Source: Fomitopsis serialis
Taxonomy: Eukaryota > Basidiomycota > Agaricomycetes > Polyporales > Fomitopsidaceae
NCBI RefSeq assembly: GCF_022376445.1
Contig: NW_025955590.1
Coordinates: forward strand, 1-19,451
Length of the DNA: 19,451 nt
Direction: 5' to 3'
Position 1 is the first letter of the stretch. Every line of letters starts with the position of its first letter. Position numbers and translations under genes: made by a program. Positions 13,546-19,451 of this stretch are shown in pieces. Under the pieces are notes generated by a model. The model was not told the DNA's origin and searched no databases. It was given only the letters and a program-made list of their open reading frames with translations.

Positions 13546-13922
13546 GAGTCCTCGGAGGCGCGTCGCGCTTGGTCGCGCCCACGTGCAATTCACGGGATCT
13601 CAAGATTTAAACAATTTATAAGTCTACCTAAGTAGCTGTTTTTTCGATAACTTTTCCACCCTCAGAGTCACTGTACTGCCATCTGTCAAGGCTTCCTATA
13701 CTTACGTTCCCCCCCAGAAGACCGCCCTCACCCCTAGGGGAGACTTCGTTTCTTCCGATCGAACCGGCAATGACAGTTATTTATTCAAAGGTCGGTCAAT
13801 CTGAAACCGACTCATGCTCCGAGTCAGTACTCAGTACTTACTCAGTGTCGATGCTTCATTTGATGCAGTCTGAACATTGGAACAGCCTCAGCGCTCAGCA
13901 CTCGGTGATATCAGTGCTAGGG

Positions 13923-13950
13923 CCCAGACGTACCGTTACCCAGACGTACC
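13923..13950. repeat. 12-nt direct repeat
   Basis: CCCAGACGTACC occurs at 13923-13934 and again at 13939-13950, separated by 4 nt, so the period is 16. The copies are perfect. It sits in the divergent cyclin/carotenoid-oxygenase spacer, directly before an inverted repeat, and could be a paired regulator site. No known binding factor is assigned. Confidence 0.85.
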
Positions 13951-13952
13951 AA

Positions 13953-13974
13953 TGCCATTAAATGTGTAATGGCA
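13953..13974. repeat. Perfect 8-bp inverted repeat with 6-nt loop
   Basis: TGCCATTA (13953-13960) and TAATGGCA (13967-13974) are exact reverse complements around AATGTG. This could be the site of a dimeric DNA-binding protein in the divergent promoter region, or a hairpin in a transcript. The function is inferred from symmetry and location only. Confidence 0.8.
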
Positions 13975-14584
13975 ACAGTCCGACTCCGACTCGGGCTCGG
14001 AGCAGTCAAGTACACAGTAAGGCGCTATGTACACCGTGGTCCTCCTAGTAACAAATCTGACACCTGTTCAGCTAGAATTCACCTCGTTCTCGTTTTCATG
14101 TGCACGACAGTACATCCTCTGGTGACAGTGTGTAGGAATCCTGTCCCGGGTGCCTACCAGCTCCTAAGTATCAGGCTACACAGCCTGCTGACCTTTTGAA
14201 GGCACTGTAACCCTCTTGGGCGTCGAGCGTGATCGGGGAACGGTTGGCCAAATCACCTCACACCACGTTGAACGAGCCCCGTCCAGCCCGAGTCGTGTGG
14301 CTGTCGCCGAACGACTTCGACTTTCGCGGCACCCGTCTACGCGTTCACTGACAATGCTGCATGTTTTTTGCTCGCCTTATCGACTTCTAATATCAATCAT
14401 TGCGGTAACAGCCGACCCTTATTCGTGTTCACTCGGCGAGTGCTGTGCCCTCTGGCCTGATCAACGAAACCGGTGAGATTCCCGCAGCGAGACTGTTCGA
14501 CACAGTCGTAGTCCGTGGAGTCTCGCTTCGACCTGGACCTTGAATTGAATGGCTGCCGCACCCCTGACGCCAACCATTTCGTCG

Positions 14585-14590
14585 TATAAA
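14585..14590 (+). promoter_or_regulatory. TATA box of the carotenoid oxygenase gene
   Basis: A canonical TATAAA lies 113 nt before the ATG at 14703. A transcription start 30-40 nt downstream would give a 5' UTR of about 75-85 nt, typical for a regulated fungal gene. Confidence 0.6.
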
Positions 14591-14702
14591 TGCGACCCAC
14601 CCTAGCACCAAGAGGCCGCAAGTTTCTGCAGCGCATCGCTCACAATCTACAAGCAATCCCTCCAACTCCATCTCGTATCTCTCCAGAGCCAAACATCGTG
14701 CA

Positions 14703-16665
14703 ATGTCCACAGATACCGCATCTGCCACCGCGAGAAGGCTACGGGCTTCGAGAATGCCCCTGAGCAGCTCACTCCCGTCGAATTGACCATCCGCGGCGAC
14801 TTCCCGCCCTGGCTGAGCGGCATCCTTTACCGCACCGGCCCCGGCACCTACAGCATCCCCTCAGCCTCCGACCCGTCGAATGTGACGGAGATCCAGCACT
14901 GGTTCGACGGTATCGCCATGCACCACCGCTTCGAAATCCTCCCAGCCTCTGAGGGACAGTCTTCGCGCGTTCTGTATCGCTCACACAAGGGCGCGCCGGA
15001 CCTCGAGCAGCGGATCGCGGAGGTGGGAGACTACCCCCCGAAGCTGTTCTCCTTCGCGCAGCGCCAGCGCGACACGGATCCGTGCGCGAACTTCTTCGAG
15101 AAGGTTTCTACGTCCTTCGCGTCTTTAGACGACGCAGTGGCTGCGATGAGCAAGCGTGAGCGCACAAACAAGCTCTCGAACGTCGCCGTGACGATGACGC
15201 CGGACTTTCCGGGAATCCGTCTGCCTGGTCGCGAGAGGGACGACGACGAGAATCGCATGGGCCCGCGTGTCATTGTTTCGAAGACGGACGCGAACCTCCT
15301 TCAAGTACTCGACCCAACGACATTGGAGCCGCTGGACTTAGTGTCATACGCGCACATTGATCCACGTTTGAGCGGGCTATTCAGCGCGGCTCATGCATGC
15401 CGCGACCCCGAGACTGGTGAGTTAGCTCTGATGCGAAATTGCCTCATACAAATTCAATACTTATACAATGCGTATCCAGGGGACTTCTACAACTTTGTCT
15501 TGGATTTCGCGGTGAAGTCCACGTACAAGGTGTTCAAGATTCGCGGCGACAACGGCAAGGCCGACGTCCTGGCTACGATCAGCGAGAAGGATGCCCCCCT
15601 GCCTACATTCACGCAATGACAATGACGAGCCGCTTCGTCATTGTCTGCATTTGGCAGTCGCACATCAAGAAGTAAGTGCTCCGTGTCTCTGGGCTGCTGC
15701 GAAACATCGCGCTGATGCACGACTGTTCCTTAGCTTTGGCCTGTCCATGCTGTCCACCAATAATGTCGCCGATTCCATTGAGAAGACGTGGCACCCGGAG
15801 AAATCATCGGTCTTCTACGTCGTCGACCGGCACAATGGCGGGGTGGTGGCAAAGTACAAGGTAGGCAACACTGCGTTCTGATTCGATGCATGCGAGAATG
15901 ACACAGATGCACTTCAGACTGATCCCTTCTTCGCTTTCCACTATCTCAACGCGTATGACGATCCCGAGACCGGCGATGTTGTCATCGACCTCTCCGTCTA
16001 CCCCAATACAGGCGTGCTTGATATGCTTTACCTTGACAAGATGAGGAACTTGAGCCCGAATAGCAAACCATGGATGGGCCGTGCGCAGAGGTTCCGCTTA
16101 TTCGATCCCGCCAAGGTATTAGTGGACACCGTCTCCATCGTGGCACGAGGCTAATTGATTGCAGGTAGCGGAGAAAGGCAGCATCCCAGTGTTGGAAGCG
16201 AAGATCGACTTCACAGTTCCCCAGAGCGCCGGCGTCGAGCTCCCGACTCTCGCCCCGAGCAAGTACCATCGTGCGTATCAGTACGCGTACGGCATCACCA
16301 GGCGGCCCATTGGCAGCGGTTTCTCCGACGGTGTCATCAAGCTCAACATGCACGCGGTCGTGTCTGCCGCTGCGTCCGGTGATAGTCTGGAGGGCAAGGA
16401 GGACGAATACGCGAAGATATGGCGCCCCGTCGAGCACGCGCCCTCTGAACCGATCTTTGCACCACGCCCCGGAGGTACGTCAGAAGACGATGGTGTTCTG
16501 CTGTCCATTGTGCTCGACTCTACGCCTGAGAAGGGCACGGGCCAGAGTGCGCTTGTTGTGATCGACGCGAAGACTATGGAGGAAGTCGCGCGGGCGGAGA
16601 TGTCAACCATCTATCCCTTTGGCTTCCACGGAGTCTACACGCCGGAGAGGAAGAATGCATTGTAG
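14703..16665 (+). CDS. Carotenoid cleavage oxygenase (RPE65/CCD family), frame broken twice
   Basis: Non-haem iron dioxygenase family that cleaves carotenoids or related polyenes; the substrate is not predictable here. The exons are 14703-15671, 15734-15860, 15918-16115 and 16165-16665, about 598 residues if the frame is continuous. Landmarks are RGDFPPWLSGILYRTGPGTY, EIQHWFDGIAMHHRF and FGLSMLSTNN. All four iron-ligand His contexts are present: SAAHACRD (His codon 15392), AYIHAM (15610), FFAFHYLNAYDD (15939) and FGFHGVYTP (16627). As written, the frame jumps by one missing base twice. One jump is near 14731, where the ATG-led frame (MSTDTASATA) fails to meet the family frame (EKATGFENAPEQL). 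The other is at the C6 run 15594-15599 just before AYIHAM. Adding back one base at each point restores the phase exactly to the next splice site. Either these are sequencing errors or the gene is inactivated. Confidence 0.88.
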
Positions 16666-17099
16666 TGGTTTAGTTGCTCATTCTGGGGGGGCTTGATTAT
16701 GCATGTACACTACCTATATTCTTGCTGCCGACTTTCCTCCAGTTCTACGGGATCTCATACCTGAGTGCCGGCGTGCTGAAACAATCCGAAGAGTGCTTCG
16801 ACGCTGGGCGCCTTGCGTCGGGAATCTATGCTATTATTCACAGCTGTTTCCAAATCGATAGACCAGTGGGCAGGATGTCTGGAACGCGATCGATATTCGA
16901 CACGGGTGTTACTTGGCACGTGACCGTGTTTCGCCTGAGATGACTAAGCAATCAAGCGTCCAAGGCGGTAACTTGAAGCTTGCTTTGAAGCCACGTCCAA
17001 CTTGTCTCAGTCTGTCAGAAGAGGTGTAGTTATTTACTGCACAGATATCTGAGAAGAGCTCAAAGAAATATATTGCAATCCCGATTGCATACGACCAGG
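16666..17099 (+). promoter_or_regulatory. Spacer with the RPC34 promoter
   Basis: This 434-nt stretch follows the carotenoid oxygenase stop and precedes the RPC34 ATG. It includes a G7 run at 16685-16691. No gene, tRNA or strong TATA box was recognised, which is normal for a housekeeping fungal promoter. Confidence 0.4.
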
Positions 17100-19120
17100 A
17101 TGTCGTCCGCGGCTGCGAGTCGAAAGCCCAATGTGCAAGAGCAGAAGATTCACCAAGCTGCTCTCGCAGATCCCAGAAAGGTTCGTCCATATTTCGCGTC
17201 TTGTTGACTAGCACTTGAGTGCTGATGCATTATTATTTCTTTCTGATGTACAGAGCATAACACCGAAAGAATGTGAGGCTCTCGTTCCCGATTCTAAGGC
17301 GCGGATGGACGCGATCAACTTCTTGCTTGCCACGGTATGTTCGGGCAAGGCTATCCAAACGTTGTGCATATCTGATAGGCCGTCGATAGGGTCTGTTGAA
17401 AGCGATGAAGGATACGAAGGGAAATGTTTTGTTCAGGGCCGTCATGAAGAAGGAGATGGAAGTGTGAGTGTCCACAGCTGCTTGTGATTGTTAACGCTCC
17501 CTCATACTATCGACTCAGGAAAAAGGATATGAGCGGCGAAGAGAGCATGGTTCTCAGTCACATCCAAGCTTCTGGTAACGAAGGTGTGTAGCTTGTACAT
17601 GGCCCCACTGCATCACTTACGGAACAAACGCAGGGATATGGACGAAACATCTCAAAGCAAAGACCGAGCTCCACCAGACTGTCATTGATCGGTGCCTCAA
17701 GTCGTTGACACAAAAGCAGCTCATTAAGGCTGCCAAATCCGTCGAGGTGAGTATAACTCTTGTCTGTGGTAACACCCGCTAAGCTACTCGATCCGCAGTT
17801 TCCCACCCGCAAAATGTACATGCTTTATCACCTAGACCCATCGGTGAAGATGACAGGAGGGCCATGGTACACCGATAATGAGCTTGACACCGAGTTCATC
17901 AAGCTACTATGCAGCGCGTGTTTGCGATTCATTCGTGATCGTGTGCGTCACCTTTCTGTCGTTTCCCTCCCACTTCCGCGAAGTGCTGACAAATCCGTAG
18001 AGCCTGCCAAAAGCCTCAAGCTCTACACCAAATAATGCACCTCTCTACCCCATTGGTGCGCACCATCCTATCCCACCGCAGCACAGGTGCTGAACTTCCT
18101 TCGCAAAAGTCGCATTACGGAGACGACGCTCGAGGTTGAGCACGCAGAGATGCTTCTCGGCGTGCTCGTGCTGGATGGAGATGTCGAGCGAGTAAGTCTT
18201 TATTTGGCATCACCCTCGTGTCCGGTTCGGTATGATTTCATCTCCATGACACTAACGCTCATATTTAAGCTCCCGACCTTCGGCGCGGCAATGTGGGAAA
18301 GCAACATGGAAGCCACCACAGGAGACGGCAGTGACGACGAGACGCGCTCAAGCAGTAGCAAGAAGCGCAAGCGAAAGGACAAAGAACGCGAGGGCTCGTT
18401 GCGCAAACGAAAACGCTCCAAGCGCAGCCACTCGGACGCAGAGTCTGACTCGGAGGATTCCGACCCCGAAGATGACCGTAGGTCGAAGTCGAGACAAATC
18501 GAAGACCAAAGATAAGAGCAGAGCAAGAGCAAGTCAAAAAGCAAGAGGAGAGCAAGGACGAGAGCGACAAGAGCGATAGGGATGACGGAAGTGAGAAAGA
18601 AGACAAGACACGGAAAAAGAGGAGGAAGCGGAGCAAACAGGAGAGTGACGAAGAAAGTGACGATGAGGAAAACGCAAGAAGAAGAGCAAATCCAAGAGTA
18701 AGAAAAGAAATCGTACTCTTCCGACGAGGACAGCGACAGCGAGTCCGAGTCTTCACGTACTGCGTCGTCCGACTCAGACACCGACGCGCGTCCCCGTTCC
18801 AAGTCCAAGTCCAAGAGCAAATCTAAACGCTCCTCTCCTGCTCTGCAGTACTCTTTGGATGCAGGCGACATGGACGCGTTGGAATACGGGGCGCATGTGT
18901 ACCGCGCGGTTCGTCAGGAGTACGCGGGTGGGGTAGGCCTTGGCCAAGCGCCGTGCACGCGGTGCCCGACGTTCGACTTCTGCAAGCCGGGTGGTCCTGT
19001 GAACCCAGCGAATGCGTGTACTATGGGGAGTGGCTGGGTGTTGCGCCGGGAGGTGTGGAGAAAGAAGACGCAGATCAGCGTGCAGGGAAGGATGACCAAT
19101 TGACGGGCATAGATTTCTAA
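17100..19120 (+). CDS. RNA polymerase III subunit RPC34/RPC6, with several frame offsets
   Basis: RPC34 is the winged-helix subunit of the RPC82-RPC34-RPC31 trimer, which helps Pol III open promoters with TFIIIB in the nucleus. The exons are 17100-17180, 17254-17334, 17390-17463, 17519-17583, 17634-17746, 17799-17942, 18001-18191 and 18270-19120. Landmarks are MDAINFLLATGLLKAM, NVLFRAVMKKEME, GNEGIWTKHLKAKTEL, KAAKSVEFPTRKMYMLYHL and TGGPWYTDNELDTEF. Then come LNFLRKSRITETTLEVEH and the C-terminal 4Fe-4S motif APCTRCPTFDFC plus a fourth Cys 11 residues later, followed by VYYGEWLG; the corrected frame ends at the TAA 19118-19120. A Lys/Arg/Ser/Asp/Glu-rich stretch (about 18320-18840) lies between the third winged helix and the cluster. 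Single-base deletions are implied near 18056, within 18480-18710 (including the A4 runs 18669-18672 and 18703-18706) and near 19010. Identity is strong; the literal reading frame is broken. Confidence 0.88.
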
Positions 19121-19230
19121 AAACACCACCGTGAGTGTAGTCTTTGGATGTCATGGTATACAATGGCATATCAGTACGCAGACTGTACGCAAAGCAAGTT
19201 CTATAGAGCTGAGCTTGAAGTGAGTCTTCA

Positions 19231-19451
19231 CTATGACAGAGCTACAACTGCTTCTTCAAGTGACCCAGTGACAGCGTGAAACGTTGCCTTGATTTGGTCG
19301 AAGCCGTTACTTATTTGGAGCATGCGCGTCTCAACAAGGGACGTGTTAGTCTTTTGGCCAGGTTCTCCTTTCCATCCTTGAAGATGTCTAAGTACTGTGC
19401 TGTGTCGACGAACGCGTTGATACTTACCACGTGATCGCGAATACGGGGTCC
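19231..19451 (-). CDS. 3' end of an unidentified convergent gene
   Basis: On the minus strand a frame ending at TAG 19233-19231 reads well as coding over about 52 codons, with TNTSLVETRML, SNGFDQIKATFH and TGSLEEAVVALS at the C-terminus. It looks amphipathic and helical. It may begin after an acceptor TTAG at 19389-19388. An alternative frame from the edge (INAFVDTAQYLDIFKDGK) stays open and ends at 19311. It could join the first frame through one missing base at the A4 run near 19360. I cannot name the product. Its stop lies about 110 nt from the RPC34 stop, so the two genes are tail to tail. Confidence 0.4.
   Translation of the reverse strand, partial: TPYSRSRGKYQRVRRHSTVLRHLQGWKGEPGQKTNTSLVETRMLQISNGFDQIKATFHAVTGSLEEAVVALS

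Larger units (their letters stand above)
13546..14702. promoter_or_regulatory. Long divergent spacer between the cyclin and carotenoid oxygenase genes
   Basis: More than 1.1 kb without a recognised gene lies between two divergently transcribed genes. It contains clustered GACTCA/GAGTCA-like half sites at about 13808-13850 (bZIP/AP-1-type core, reading ACTCAGTACT repeatedly). It also holds a perfect 12-nt direct repeat, a perfect 8-bp inverted repeat and a TATA box near the right end, listed separately. Open frames of 60-86 codons in this stretch are unrecognisable and probably chance. Confidence 0.5.

Noticed and set aside
13165..13603. Poly-Leu and poly-Ser open frames suggesting a signal peptide
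   Set aside because: The runs are translations of the (GGA)10 microsatellite, upstream of the likely cyclin start.
18055..18085. A 31-nt intron in RPC34 exon 7
   Set aside because: Too short for splicing, and the phases do not match (donor phase 1, acceptor phase 0). The sequence reads as APSYPTAAQ in the family frame, so a missing base explains it better.
18200..18871. 223-codon minus-strand frame, very rich in Leu and Ser, resembling a membrane protein
   Set aside because: It is the antisense of the Lys/Arg/Asp/Glu-rich RPC34 linker; AAG/GAG-type codons read backwards give Leu and Phe.

Overview
The window looks like nuclear DNA of a filamentous basidiomycete, probably an Agaricomycete. 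The genes are packed on both strands and cut by many short introns (mostly 41-75 nt, GT...AG). There are no bacterial-type operons or Shine-Dalgarno sites. Protein types such as an arrestin-like protein, a fungal carotenoid oxygenase and the Pol III subunit RPC34 fit a fungus. The taxonomic placement is inference; no marker gene here fixes the species. All exon models were built by hand from splice signals, phase continuity and remembered family motifs, with no alignment run.

Left third (1-7195): a small GDP-L-fucose locus. Two GDP-L-fucose synthase (GFS/TSTA3-type) genes lie head to head: a partial one on the minus strand running off the left edge (1-547), and a complete nine-exon one on the plus strand (1176-2616). 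An arrestin-like gene (3380-4620) separates them from a complete six-exon GDP-mannose 4,6-dehydratase gene (GMD, 5302-7195). GMD makes GDP-4-keto-6-deoxymannose, which GFS epimerises and reduces to GDP-L-fucose, so the whole known de novo route is encoded within about 7.2 kb.

Middle (7790-13.5 kb): a 14-exon M20-family amidohydrolase gene resembling PM20D2/aminoacylase-1-like proteins (minus strand, 9795-7790), then a large cyclin-box protein gene (minus strand, stop at 10283, start at 13154 or upstream) with a long disordered N-terminus and a basic nuclear-localisation-like stretch.

Right third (14.7-19.45 kb): a carotenoid cleavage oxygenase gene with all four iron-binding His motifs (14703-16665), an RPC34/RPC6 gene for RNA polymerase III with the C-terminal 4Fe-4S cysteine motif (17100-19120), and the 3' end of an unidentified convergent gene on the minus strand (19451-19231).

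The right part shows a recurring oddity. In the carotenoid oxygenase and RPC34 genes, and possibly at the 5' end of the cyclin gene and in the last partial gene, otherwise excellent family matches jump frame by exactly one missing base, usually at a short homopolymer. The genes left of 10 kb are clean. This looks more like uncorrected sequencing deletions than real decay, but the sequence alone cannot prove it. No transposon, tRNA, rRNA or CRISPR array was recognised.
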